A DNA stretch of 12,431 nucleotides from Verrucomicrobiales bacterium (GCA_007123195.1 SKLO01000306.1:1-12431), one strand, 5' to 3'; numbered from the stretch's first letter, positions 1-6,962 are shown. Notes: generated from the sequence alone by a model not told the origin. A program made the numbers and translations.

Positions 1-158
1 CGTCATGGGGCGGCGGCCCCGTCAAATCTCTGCCCATGGGCAGCAGCCCTGTAGGTTGAATTGGCGCAATTCGACCTCCTGTGCGTGATGCGAATGCGCC
101 GGCCCCGGGCCCACGAGCGGCGGTCCATTCGCAGAGGCCAAAAGCGGCCGTGAAGGAA
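1..158. repeat. Direct repeat, copy A (with hairpin core)
   Basis: This stretch is repeated at 253-409 with a constant offset of 252 bp up to about position 91, then 251 bp. The first 91 bases differ from copy B at only a handful of positions. The middle part (92-121) has diverged, and the last 37 bases (122-158, containing GGTCCATTCGCAGAGG and AAAGCGGCCG) match again. The core at 51-76 is a near-perfect hairpin: a 10-bp stem GGTTGAATTG / CAATTCGACC around a GCG loop. A second short inverted pair, CATGGG (4-9) and CCCATG (33-38), frames the left part. There is no convincing reading frame, so this is probably a non-coding intergenic repeat family. The repeat may continue beyond the left edge of the window. 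Confidence 0.75.
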
Positions 159-189
159 GCAGGCGCAGGGAACGATCGTCCCGCACCCC

Positions 190-216
190 GGTCGAATTGA
201 TGACAATTCAACCTAC
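190..216 (-). repeat. Inverted third copy of the hairpin core
   Basis: Read on the minus strand, this is GTAGGTTGAATTG, a 4-base spacer, then CAATTCGACC-like sequence. It matches the cores at 51-76 and 303-328 apart from the loop. It is itself a stem-loop with one mismatch. A few bases on either side (CAGC-GCCC before it and GTGCG after it, minus strand) also resemble the flanks of the direct copies. That suggests a decayed inverted copy rather than a chance palindrome. Confidence 0.6.
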
Positions 217-252
217 GGGCGCTGCGTCCGCGAGGCCTGGGGTAAGGCGGGA

Positions 253-409
253 CGTCATGGGGCGGCGGCTCCGTCAAATCTCTGCCCATGGGCGACAGCC
301 CTGCAGGTTGAATTGGCGCAATTTGACCTCCTGTGCGTGATGCCAGCGGCTTGGTGCCGGGACCACGGTCAGGGTCCATTCGCAGAGGGCGAAAGCGGCC
401 GCTAAGGAA
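253..409. repeat. Direct repeat, copy B (with hairpin core)
   Basis: This is the second copy of the unit at 1-158. The core hairpin is at 303-328; its right arm reads CAATTTGACC instead of CAATTCGACC. It ends in AAAGCGGCCGCTAAGGAA. Between this copy and the dxs stop codon (410-493) I see only GC-rich sequence with no gene or RNA signal. The element lies downstream of dxs on the strand dxs is read from, so its hairpins could protect or end the dxs transcript. No T-rich tail marks it as a classical terminator. Confidence 0.75.
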
Positions 410-493
410 ACGTGGTCCGCTGGTGTCGCGGGCGCTCAACCACCGGCTACCGGATGGCACGCCGGCGGCGTGCGGGCGCAAGGGTCCACCTGC

Positions 494-2449
494 TCACCTG
501 GCCGAACCGCCCACCGGTAGCGCCACCTGCGACTGCCGTCCATGCCGCGACAGTGACTCCGAAGACCCGCCCTTGACGTGCTTCAATGCCTTCTCCACGG
601 TCGCTTCCACCGTGATGCCGGCGCGCGCGCGCAGGGCGTCCACCTTGCCGTGATCGACGAATTCATCCGGCCAGCCGATGCGCTCCACCGGGGTGGTGAC
701 ACCGTTGCTCGACAGCAGTTCCATGACCGCGCAGCCAAAGCCGTTGTGCAGCACGTGATCCTCCATCGTCACCAGCACCCGGCAGCGCCGGGCGTGGTCA
801 AGGATGACCTTTTCGTCCATCGGTTTGATGAAGCGCGGGTTGATCAGAGCCGTGGAATGCCCCTGCTGCTCCAGCTGCTCGTGCGCCCGGCGTGCCATCT
901 CGAACATGTTGCCAAGCCCAAGCAACGCGATCTCGTCGCCCGCCTCCACCACTTCGGCCACACCGATCTCAAGCAGCTGTGGCTTGTCCTTCGGCCGGAC
1001 CCCGGTGCCGGCGCCGCGCGGGTAGCGCACCGCGATCGGACCATCCTCATGGTGGTTCATCGTCCACAGCATGTCTACGAACTCATCCTCGTCCTTAGGC
1101 TGCATGTGCACCAGGTTGGGCACGTGACGAAGGTAACCGATGTCGAACAAGCCGTGGTGGGTCGGGCCGTCGTCACCCGACAAGCCGGCCCGGTCCATGC
1201 ACATCCGCACCGGCAACCGCTGCAGCGCCATGTCGTGGATGATCATGTCATACGCCCGCTGCATGAACGTGGAGTAAATCGTCAGGAACGGCTTCAGCCC
1301 CTGGGTCGCCATCCCGCAGGCGAACAAGGCCGCGTGCTCCTCGGCGATGCCGACGTCGAAGTAACGCTCCGGCAGTTCCTTCTTGAACGCGCTCAACCCC
1401 GTGCCGCCGGGCATCGCCGCCGTGATTGCCACCAACTTCCCATCCTCCCTGGCAAACTCGGTCAGCGTCCTCGCGAACACCTGCGAATAGGTCGGGTTGC
1501 CCGCCGATGCCGTCTCGCCGGTCTCGACCTTGTAGGCGCCCAACCCGTGGAACTTGCCCGGATTCTCCAGCGCCGGCTGGTAGCCGCGGCCCTTCTCGGT
1601 GATGATGTGCAGGATCACCGGCTCCTTCTGCTCCTTCAGGAACTCCAGGGTCCTGATCAGGGCGCGGATGTCGTGACCGTCGATCGGCCCGTAGTAACGC
1701 ATGCCGAACTCCTCGAAGATCACGCTCGGCAGCAGCAGGTGCTTGCCGCTCTGCTCGAACCGGCCCGCCAGCTTGCGCGCGCCGCTGCCCATCAGCCGCT
1801 CGAGCATGTTGGCCGCCTTGTCGTGCAGGTGGGTGAAGGTCTTGCTGGTCGCGATCCGGTTGAAGTAACCGGCGATGGCACCGACGTTGCGGTCAATGCT
1901 CCACTCGTTGTCGTTGAGCACCACGATGAATTTCTTGGTCGTGTGGGCCACGTTGTTCAAGGCTTCGAAGGTCGGCCCGCAGGTGAACGCCGCGTCGCCG
2001 GCCACGCACACCACGTGCTCGTCGCTGCCATTGAGATCGCGCGCCGCCGCCATGCCCAGCGCCGCTGACAACGCCGTGCCCGCGTGCCCCGCCCCGTAGC
2101 AGTCGTGTTCGCTCTCGGTCCGCAGCAGGAACCCGTTGAGCCCGTCCGGCTGGCGGATCGTGTGGATCCGGTCCCAGCGACCGGTCAGCATCTTGTGCAC
2201 ATACCCCTGGTGACTGACGTCGAACACGAACTTGTCCTTCGGCGTCTGGAACACCCGGTGCATCGCGATCGACAGCTCCACCACCCCGAGGTTCGGCCCC
2301 AGATGGCCGCCGGTGACCGACAGGCAATGGATCAACTCCTCGCGGATCTTCTGCGCCAGCAGCGACAGCTGGTCCTCGCTGAGCGCCTTGACATCCTCGG
2401 GACCGCGGATCGCGGGCAATTCCTGGTTAGAACAATCTGATTTCATCAT
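494..2449 (-). CDS. dxs: 1-deoxy-D-xylulose-5-phosphate synthase
   Basis: Dxs condenses pyruvate with glyceraldehyde 3-phosphate to make 1-deoxy-D-xylulose 5-phosphate. This is the first step of the MEP isoprenoid pathway; the enzyme is cytosolic and uses thiamine diphosphate and Mg2+. The protein has 651 residues against about 620 in E. coli. Visible key residues are His49 (GGHLGPNLG), the cofactor motif GDA...NDN (151-181), Glu370 (GIAEEHA), Arg420, Asp427 and His431 (DRAGLSGDDGPTHHG). All the catalytic positions match E. coli numbering. The pyrimidine-binding and C-terminal transketolase domains follow. The third glycine of the usual GDG motif is Ala153. The last 25 or so residues are an unconserved Ser/Gly/Arg-rich tail running towards the repeat region. 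The start overlaps the end of xseB by 23 bp, so the two are probably co-transcribed and translationally coupled. A second ATG one codon later is equally possible. No strong ribosome binding site is visible. Confidence 0.97.
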   Translation of the reverse strand: MMKSDCSNQELPAIRGPEDVKALSEDQLSLLAQKIREELIHCLSVTGGHLGPNLGVVELSIAMHRVFQTPKDKFVFDVSHQGYVHKMLTGRWDRIHTIRQPDGLNGFLLRTESEHDCYGAGHAGTALSAALGMAAARDLNGSDEHVVCVAGDAAFTCGPTFEALNNVAHTTKKFIVVLNDNEWSIDRNVGAIAGYFNRIATSKTFTHLHDKAANMLERLMGSGARKLAGRFEQSGKHLLLPSVIFEEFGMRYYGPIDGHDIRALIRTLEFLKEQKEPVILHIITEKGRGYQPALENPGKFHGLGAYKVETGETASAGNPTYSQVFARTLTEFAREDGKLVAITAAMPGGTGLSAFKKELPERYFDVGIAEEHAALFACGMATQGLKPFLTIYSTFMQRAYDMIIHDMALQRLPVRMCMDRAGLSGDDGPTHHGLFDIGYLRHVPNLVHMQPKDEDEFVDMLWTMNHHEDGPIAVRYPRGAGTGVRPKDKPQLLEIGVAEVVEAGDEIALLGLGNMFEMARRAHEQLEQQGHSTALINPRFIKPMDEKVILDHARRCRVLVTMEDHVLHNGFGCAVMELLSSNGVTTPVERIGWPDEFVDHGKVDALRARAGITVEATVEKALKHVKGGSSESLSRHGRQSQVALPVGGSAR

Positions 2450-2795
2450 CGTCTGCAGGCCATGACTGGTCGGGGGCCGGCTGCTTGCCGGCGACCGGCG
2501 GCGAAGCGGCCGGGTCTTCTTCGGCGGACGGCGTCAAGGCGCCGGGCGCCTGCGGGCGATCGCTGTCAAACGACGCCTCCAGGGTCTCCACCCTCAGCTT
2601 CGCCTGTTGAATACGCTCACGACAGCTGAACAGAAGCTTCATCCCCTCCTCGTAGTGATCGACCATGTCATCCAGCGGCAGCTGCTCCCCCTCGATCTTG
2701 TCGATAATCTCCTCCAACCGTTGCAGGGCGCTCTCGAAGCTCGGCCTGGCGGCGTCGGGCTCTTTTTTGGCGGTGGACTTGCGTTTCGAACTCAT
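2427..2795 (-). CDS. xseB: Exodeoxyribonuclease VII small subunit
   Basis: XseB is the small subunit of exonuclease VII, which degrades single-stranded DNA from both ends and works with XseA in repair and recombination. XseA is not in this window. The family signature FESALQRLEEIIDKIEGEQL, followed by LPLDDMVDHYEEGMKLL and a helical RIQQAKLRVETLE, spans residues 20-75. That is the usual whole length of the protein. Here 122 residues are predicted, because a Pro/Ala/Asp-rich tail of about 45 residues follows and ends in DDDEIRLF. I chose the ATG at 2795 because the preceding in-frame codons are Pro/Arg-rich and unlike the family. The Lys-rich MSSKRKSTAKKE beginning is typical. The gene comes first in a two-gene unit with dxs, a pairing seen in many bacteria. 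Confidence 0.92.
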   Translation of the reverse strand: MSSKRKSTAKKEPDAARPSFESALQRLEEIIDKIEGEQLPLDDMVDHYEEGMKLLFSCRERIQQAKLRVETLEASFDSDRPQAPGALTPSAEEDPAASPPVAGKQPAPDQSWPADDDEIRLF

Positions 2796-3220
2796 GACAG
2801 ATCGGTCAATGCGAACAGCCAACGTCCACCCAACCCGCCGCCCCGGCAAGGAAAAACCCCGACCCGCTCCTACGGAGGGCGGCCAGGGGTGGATGATCCC
2901 GGGTGCCAGCCGCCGTTGCGGGCTCGGCGCCGGCGGTAATTCCGCAGCGGGACGGCTCACCGGCGGCGCCGTTCGGGGCTGCGACCCGGGCGGGTGGGTC
3001 CGGCGCCTGACCACGTTGGCGCTTGACGCTCAACCCTCTGTCGCCGGCGTGCAAGCAGCCCGGCCCGAGCGAACCAGACGAGACAGGATGAGCCCCCCAA
3101 CCTCAGGGCCGCCACCCGGATCCAACCGTGGTCACCCCAGTCTGGCCCATCCTACCCCGCCGGGGTGGCCAGGCCGGTGAAGCCTGCCCGGCGCCGCCTC
3201 GGTGGTTGACTGTCAAAGCT
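2796..3220. other. Gene-free spacer between xseB and the MITE-like element
   Basis: About 425 bp without a credible gene. Frames open here encode only Pro/Arg/Gly-rich sequence, as expected from random GC-rich DNA. It must hold the promoter for xseB-dxs on the minus strand, but no convincing -35/-10 pair is visible. A hairpin at 3142-3172 is listed separately. At 3206-3216 the small palindrome TTGACTGTCAA lies just left of the inverted-repeat element and could be an operator or part of a weak plus-strand -35 box. That reading is speculative. Confidence 0.5.
3142..3172. repeat. Strong GC-rich hairpin with bulge
   Basis: CTGGCC (3142-3147) pairs with GGCCAG (3167-3172). Inside it, ACCCC (3154-3158) pairs with GGGGT (3162-3166) around a GCC loop. 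This gives an 11-bp stem interrupted by a six-base one-sided bulge. There is no T tract on either side, so it is not a standard intrinsic terminator. It may be a REP-like palindrome or an mRNA-end structure. Confidence 0.45.
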
Positions 3221-3449
3221 CTGCCGCTAGTGTGGTGATCGCGAAATAGCTGGGTGAAATGCGCGAGGGATTTTTTTCAAGATCAAGGCGCGACGAGGGA
3301 GCGGATGATCATCCGCGACTGAGGAGCAACGCCGAGCTTGGGAAAAAGCACCGCGCTACGAAACCGATCGAGCGCCGCGAGCTGAATTTCAACAACTTCA
3401 ATCACTTCATTTCATCCAGGGATTTCGCGATCACCACACTAGCGTGCAG
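3221..3449. mobile_element. MITE-like element with 37-bp terminal inverted repeats
   Basis: The left arm 3225-3261 and right arm 3408-3444 are inverted copies identical at 34 of 37 positions. The outer 23 bases (CGCTAGTGTGGTGATCGCGAAAT) are perfect. Allowing one extra base, the match extends to CTGC at 3221 and GCAG at 3449. The interior is about 146 bp and has no open frame of useful length. It carries a T7 run near 3270 and a perfect 16-bp palindrome GCGGATGATCATCCGC (3301-3316). It also has a diverged direct pair (GCGACGAGGGAGC / GCGACTGAGGAGC) on either side of that palindrome, and CAAG/CTTG arms further out. The size, the terminal repeats and the absence of a transposase fit a non-autonomous element. 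No clear target duplication is seen, although a TA duplication inside CTAG at both ends is possible. Its composition is less GC-rich than its neighbours. Confidence 0.7.
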
Positions 3450-3557
3450 GGTTGGCGCACCGTCCGGTGCGGAGTGCCGGGGCGGGATTCTCATCGAGAC
3501 CCGCGCGACCAATTCCCGTCCGGCCCATCCGGACCGGAACCAACCGCCGCGCCCGCC

Positions 3558-5147
3558 ATGCCCACCACCGACACCAGGCCCGAACCCGCCGACGCCACCA
3601 ATGCCGACGCCAATGTCGGCACCACCCGCCACGGCGATCCAGCCGGCGCACCCCCGTCGCCGGCCAGCACCCGCCGCCGGCCGCGCCCGATCAAACGCGG
3701 CGCCGCCTACGTCAAGGCGCGCAAGATGCGCTTCGTGGCCCTGTTTGTCACCGTGGCCCACATCGCCGGTGCCCTGACCTCGGTCCAGGCGGTGATGGAA
3801 ACCCGCACCGCCCAGGGTGCGATCGCCTGGGCGGTGTCGCTCAACACCCTGCCCTACGTGGCGGTGCCGGCCTATTGGGCGTTCGGCCGCACCAAGTTCA
3901 ACGGCTACATCAAGAAGCGACGGGAATCGATGGAGGAAACCGACCCCGCCATCTCCGGCTTCATCGAGCGCGCCGGCGAGCTTGGATTCCTGGCCGACTA
4001 CGCCAGCAGTGACGCCCGCCTGCATGCGCGGCTGGCCAACCTGCCGATCACCGTCGGCAACCAGGTCGAGTTGCTGCGCAATGGCAGCGAGATCTTCCCC
4101 TCGATCATGCAGGGCATCCGCGAGGCGGAGCATTACGTGCTGGTGCAGTTCTACATCGTGCGCGACGACGCCGTCGGCCGCCACCTGCAGAGCGAGCTGA
4201 TGGGGGCCGCCCTGCGCGGCGTGCGGGTGTATTTCCTGTATGACGAGGTCGGCTGCTACAAGCTGCCGCGATCCTACCTGAACACCCTGCGCGAGGGCGG
4301 CGTGCAGGTGCGCGCGTTCAACAGCACCCAGGGCACCGCCAACCGCCTGCAGATCAACTTCCGCAACCACCGCAAGATCGTGGTGGCCGACGGTCGCCAG
4401 GCCTGGGTGGGCGGCGCCAACGTGGGCGACGAGTATATCGACATGCATCCGAGGCTGACGCCCTGGCTCGACGCCGCGGTGAGGGTGTGCGGTCCGGCGG
4501 TGCAGATGATCCAGGTGCCGTTTTTCGAGGACTGGTACTGGGCCAGCGGGGTGCAGCTCGATCTGGAGTGGGAACCGCGCGCGGCGGCCAACGGCGACTC
4601 GCTCAAGGTCGTGTGCCTGCCCACCGGCCCGGCCGACCGGTTCGAGACCTGTGCGCTGCACTTCCTCAACGCGATCAACGGCGCCCGCCGGCGGGTGTGG
4701 ATCGCCAGCCCCTACTTCGTGCCCGACGAGCAGATCGTCAGCGCCCTGCAGCTGGCGGCGCTGCGCGGGGTCGACGTGCGCATCCTGATCCCCGAGGACT
4801 GCGACAACACCCTGGTGCGCCTGTCAGGATGGTCGTTTGTCGCGCCGCTGGAATCGGCCGGGGTCAAGGTCTACCGCCACACCGAGGGCTTCATGCACTA
4901 CAAGGCCATGCTGGTCGACGACGACATCGGCGCGGTGGGCACCGCCAACTTCGACAACCGCTCGTTCCGCCTGAACTTCGAGATCACCATCGAGGTCCAC
5001 GACCGCGGCTTCGCCTCCGAGCTGGAGCGCATGCTGCTCGACGACCTGGCCAACTCGCGGCTGTCGTCGGCGAGCGAACTGGCAGAGCAGGGGTTTCCGT
5101 TCCGGCTGGCGGTGCGGGTGGCGCGGCTGATGGCGCCGATCCAGTGA
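3558..5147 (+). CDS. cls: Cardiolipin synthase (phospholipase D family)
   Basis: This membrane enzyme makes cardiolipin by transferring a phosphatidyl group between phosphatidylglycerol molecules (ClsA type) or from a related donor. From the ATG at 3558 it has 529 residues; typical Cls proteins have about 480-510. Two N-terminal hydrophobic segments are visible at about 59-79 and 84-108. Two HxKxxxxD catalytic motifs follow: HRKIVVAD (271-278) and HYKAMLVD (447-454). The second is followed by the characteristic GTANFDNRSFRLNFE. The first 55 or so residues are Thr/Pro/Ala/Arg-rich and unconserved. The frame stays open upstream to a GTG at 3444 inside the right arm of the MITE-like element. A later ATG at 3726 (MRFVALF), just before the first membrane segment, is a real alternative start. 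The gene stands alone on the plus strand and converges on ugd 25 bp away. Function is confident; the start is not. Confidence 0.93.
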   Translation: MPTTDTRPEPADATNADANVGTTRHGDPAGAPPSPASTRRRPRPIKRGAAYVKARKMRFVALFVTVAHIAGALTSVQAVMETRTAQGAIAWAVSLNTLPYVAVPAYWAFGRTKFNGYIKKRRESMEETDPAISGFIERAGELGFLADYASSDARLHARLANLPITVGNQVELLRNGSEIFPSIMQGIREAEHYVLVQFYIVRDDAVGRHLQSELMGAALRGVRVYFLYDEVGCYKLPRSYLNTLREGGVQVRAFNSTQGTANRLQINFRNHRKIVVADGRQAWVGGANVGDEYIDMHPRLTPWLDAAVRVCGPAVQMIQVPFFEDWYWASGVQLDLEWEPRAAANGDSLKVVCLPTGPADRFETCALHFLNAINGARRRVWIASPYFVPDEQIVSALQLAALRGVDVRILIPEDCDNTLVRLSGWSFVAPLESAGVKVYRHTEGFMHYKAMLVDDDIGAVGTANFDNRSFRLNFEITIEVHDRGFASELERMLLDDLANSRLSSASELAEQGFPFRLAVRVARLMAPIQ

Positions 5148-5159
5148 TTGGCAGCTGCT

Positions 5160-5178
5160 GGCTGGGGCGCCCTCAGCC
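5160..5178. terminator. Hairpin at the cls/ugd convergent junction
   Basis: GGCTGGGG (5160-5167) pairs with CCTCAGCC (5171-5178) around a CGC loop. This gives an 8-bp stem with one G-T type mismatch, lying between two convergent stop codons and slightly overlapping the end of ugd. The position suggests a shared bidirectional terminator. The absence of a U tract makes an intrinsic mechanism doubtful. Confidence 0.35.
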
Positions 5179-6483
5179 CCCTGCGTGGCCGCGGCCGATG
5201 CCCTCATAGTGGAAGCCGAGGTCGCGCATGGTGGCCGGGTCCAGCAGGTTGCGGCCGTCGAAAATGAACGGCGTGCGCATGCGCTGCTTGAGCGCGGCGA
5301 AGTCGACCTTGGCGTATTCCGGCCACTCGGTGGCGATGATCACCGCCTCGGCGCCGTCGGCCGCCTGCAGCGGATCCTCACAAAATGTCAAGCCGGCCGC
5401 GACCGGCAGTTGCCGCGCCTTGTCCATCGCGCGCGGGTCGTGCACCCGCACGGCGGCTCCCTCCTGGACGATCGCCTCGACCAACTGCAGCGCCACCGAG
5501 CTGCGCACGTCGTCGGTGTTCGGTTTGAACGACAACCCCCAGACCGCGACCGTCTTCTCGGACAGCACCCACAGCGCCTCGCGCACCCGCTCGATGAAGC
5601 GCTCAAGCTGGCGGCGGTTGATGTTCTGCACCTCTTTGAGCAGGTTGAACGGCAGGCCGAGTTGTTCCGAGATGGCAATGAACGCGGCCAGGTCCTTGGG
5701 GAAGCAGGAGCCGCCGTAACCGATCCCTGGATTGAGGAAGTGGCGGCCGATGCGGTGGTCCATGCCGATGCCCTCGGCCACCTTGAGCACGTCGGCGCCG
5801 CTCGCCTCGCAGATCAGGCTGAGGTGGTTGATGTAGGAGATCTTCAGCGCCAGGAAGCTGTTGGCCGCGTGCTTGATCAACTCGGCGCTGTTGATGTCGG
5901 TCACCAGCACCGGCGCCACGAACGGCTCGTAGAGCTTCTGCATCAGCGCCATGGCGCGCTCGCTGTTGGTGCCGATGACAATCCGGTCCGGTTTCATCAG
6001 GTCCTTCACCGCGCTGCCCTCGCGCAGGAACTCGGGGTTGCTGACGATGTCGAATTCCAGCCCCTGGCGGGCGTAGCGGCGGATGGTCTGGGCCACCTTC
6101 TCGCCGGTCTTGACCGGCACGGTGCTCTTGTCGACGATCACCCGGTAGTCCTTGAGCACGCCGGCGATCTCGCGGGCCACCTTCTCGATGTAGCTGAGGT
6201 CGACGCTGCCGTCGGCCAGCGGCGGGGTGGGCACGGCGATGAACACCACCTCGCCGAAATCGACCCCCTCCTCGGTGCTGCTGGTGAAGCGCAGGCGCCC
6301 GGCGGCGACGTTGCTCTGCACCATGTCCGCCAGCCCGGGCTCGTAGATCGGGATGTCGCCGGCCAGCAGCGTCTTGATCTTCGCCTCGTCGTTGTCCACG
6401 CACATCACCTCGTGGCCAACCTCCGCAAAACACGCGCCCGTGGTGAGGCCCACGTAACCGGAGCCAATGATGCCAATTTTCAT
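5173..6483 (-). CDS. ugd: UDP-glucose 6-dehydrogenase
   Basis: Ugd oxidises UDP-glucose to UDP-glucuronate with two NAD+, in the cytosol, providing the precursor for acidic polysaccharides and other uronic or pentose sugars. The 436-residue length is normal for bacterial forms. The N-terminal Rossmann domain begins at once with MKIGIIGSGYVGLTTG (GxGxxG at 7-12). STVPVKTG lies at 120-127 and NPEFLREGSA at 149-158. The central domain has AELIKHAANSFLALKISYIN with Lys204. The catalytic Cys260 is in NPGIGYGGSCFPKD (251-264), and the C-terminal UDP-binding domain includes WGLSFKPNTDDVRSS. No key residue is missing. The ATG at 6483 is set by the Rossmann motif. The gene follows ggct after 122 bp containing two hairpins, so it may have its own control. 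The nearby glycosyltransferase and prenyltransferase genes fit a cell-surface glycan role. Confidence 0.97.
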   Translation of the reverse strand: MKIGIIGSGYVGLTTGACFAEVGHEVMCVDNDEAKIKTLLAGDIPIYEPGLADMVQSNVAAGRLRFTSSTEEGVDFGEVVFIAVPTPPLADGSVDLSYIEKVAREIAGVLKDYRVIVDKSTVPVKTGEKVAQTIRRYARQGLEFDIVSNPEFLREGSAVKDLMKPDRIVIGTNSERAMALMQKLYEPFVAPVLVTDINSAELIKHAANSFLALKISYINHLSLICEASGADVLKVAEGIGMDHRIGRHFLNPGIGYGGSCFPKDLAAFIAISEQLGLPFNLLKEVQNINRRQLERFIERVREALWVLSEKTVAVWGLSFKPNTDDVRSSVALQLVEAIVQEGAAVRVHDPRAMDKARQLPVAAGLTFCEDPLQAADGAEAVIIATEWPEYAKVDFAALKQRMRTPFIFDGRNLLDPATMRDLGFHYEGIGRGHAGG

Positions 6484-6500
6484 GTCGAATTGCCGGCCCG

Positions 6501-6520
6501 GGCCGCCGTGGAAGGCGGCC
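6501..6520 (-). promoter_or_regulatory. Perfect 7-bp hairpin in the ugd leader
   Basis: GGCCGCC (6501-6507) and GGCGGCC (6514-6520) form a perfect stem with a six-base loop, 17 bp upstream of the ugd start codon on the minus strand. If transcribed it would fold in the 5' leader just before the ribosome binding region, which itself shows no clear Shine-Dalgarno sequence. A regulatory function is only inferred. Confidence 0.3.
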
Positions 6521-6562
6521 TTGCCGTGCCCAACCTTAGAACCGCGCCCGACCCCCGCAAAT

Positions 6563-6603
6563 CCTTTTCACCCAGCACCCCGGGCCTTGCCGCTGGTGAA
6601 AGG
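6563..6603 (-). terminator. Imperfect hairpin after the cyclotransferase gene
   Basis: On the minus strand the sequence CCTTTCACCAGC starts three bases after the stop codon (6606-6608). It can pair with GCTGGGTGAAAAGG further on, giving 12 bp with two single-base bulges and a 15-base loop. It lies between ggct and ugd, where a transcript end would make sense. No U tract follows, so it is a candidate terminator or transcript-end stabiliser only. Confidence 0.4.
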
Positions 6604-6605
6604 TT

Positions 6606-6962
6606 TCAACCCCAGTCGTCACCGCCGTCGGGCAGGCCCCCGACCGGACGCTCGAAAAAATAGGCCTCGACCACCTGCTCATCGAACGGCTCGGCCAGCT
6701 CGATGCGGTCGCGCCGATAGAGGCCGCGGTCGATGTCCTCAAGCCGGTCAAGCTCGGCCAGGCAGGCGTCGTCGATCAGGTAGACCTCGCCGTGGATCGC
6801 CAGCCCGTCGCCGGCCCGCTCCACCAGCCCCGGGTAGCCGCCCCAGTCGAACAGGCGATAGCGCGGCCGGGTGCGGGCGCGGCCGAGGAACCGCTGGCCG
6901 CGCAGGTAGTGGTCGTTGCTCAACCCGCGTTTGAGCGAGCCGTAGACAAACACCCGGGTCAT
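6606..6962 (-). CDS. Gamma-glutamylcyclotransferase-like protein (AIG2/GGACT family)
   Basis: Members of this family release 5-oxoproline from gamma-glutamyl amines, amino acids or peptides. The exact substrate here is unknown. The 118-residue protein shows the family pattern. It starts with TRVFVYGSLKRGLSNDHYL (substrate-binding YGSL at 7-10). Next come the GGYPGLV segment (41-47) and IHGEVYLID (57-64). LDRLEDIDRGLYRR (71-84) follows, in which Glu75 fits the catalytic glutamate. It is short and cytosolic with no signal peptide. The C-terminus is a Gly/Asp-rich end finishing in DDWG. Its ATG overlaps the proC stop as ATGA, a sign of translational coupling. Both partners concern glutamate-derived rings (proline and 5-oxoproline), which may explain the pairing. 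Confidence 0.85.
   Translation of the reverse strand: MTRVFVYGSLKRGLSNDHYLRGQRFLGRARTRPRYRLFDWGGYPGLVERAGDGLAIHGEVYLIDDACLAELDRLEDIDRGLYRRDRIELAEPFDEQVVEAYFFERPVGGLPDGGDDWG

Noticed and set aside
3..206. Short minus-strand open frame in the left repeat region
   Set aside because: It lies wholly in the repeat unit, encodes Arg/Ala/Cys-rich sequence with no family resemblance, and is not preserved in the second copy.
578..2068. Long plus-strand open frame opposite dxs
   Set aside because: It is the antisense shadow of a clear dxs gene in GC-rich DNA; the His/Arg/Gln-rich product has no family features.
3206..3233. TTGACT...TAGTGT as a plus-strand promoter for cls
   Set aside because: The -10 match is poor and it would place the start inside the MITE-like element over 300 bp before the coding region; no supporting evidence.
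3402..4661. Long minus-strand open frame opposite cls
   Set aside because: Antisense shadow of cls; the His/Gly-rich product is an artefact of GC-rich codon bias.
5185..6663. Plus-strand open frame opposite ugd
   Set aside because: Antisense shadow; ugd has every catalytic motif and the opposite frame has none.
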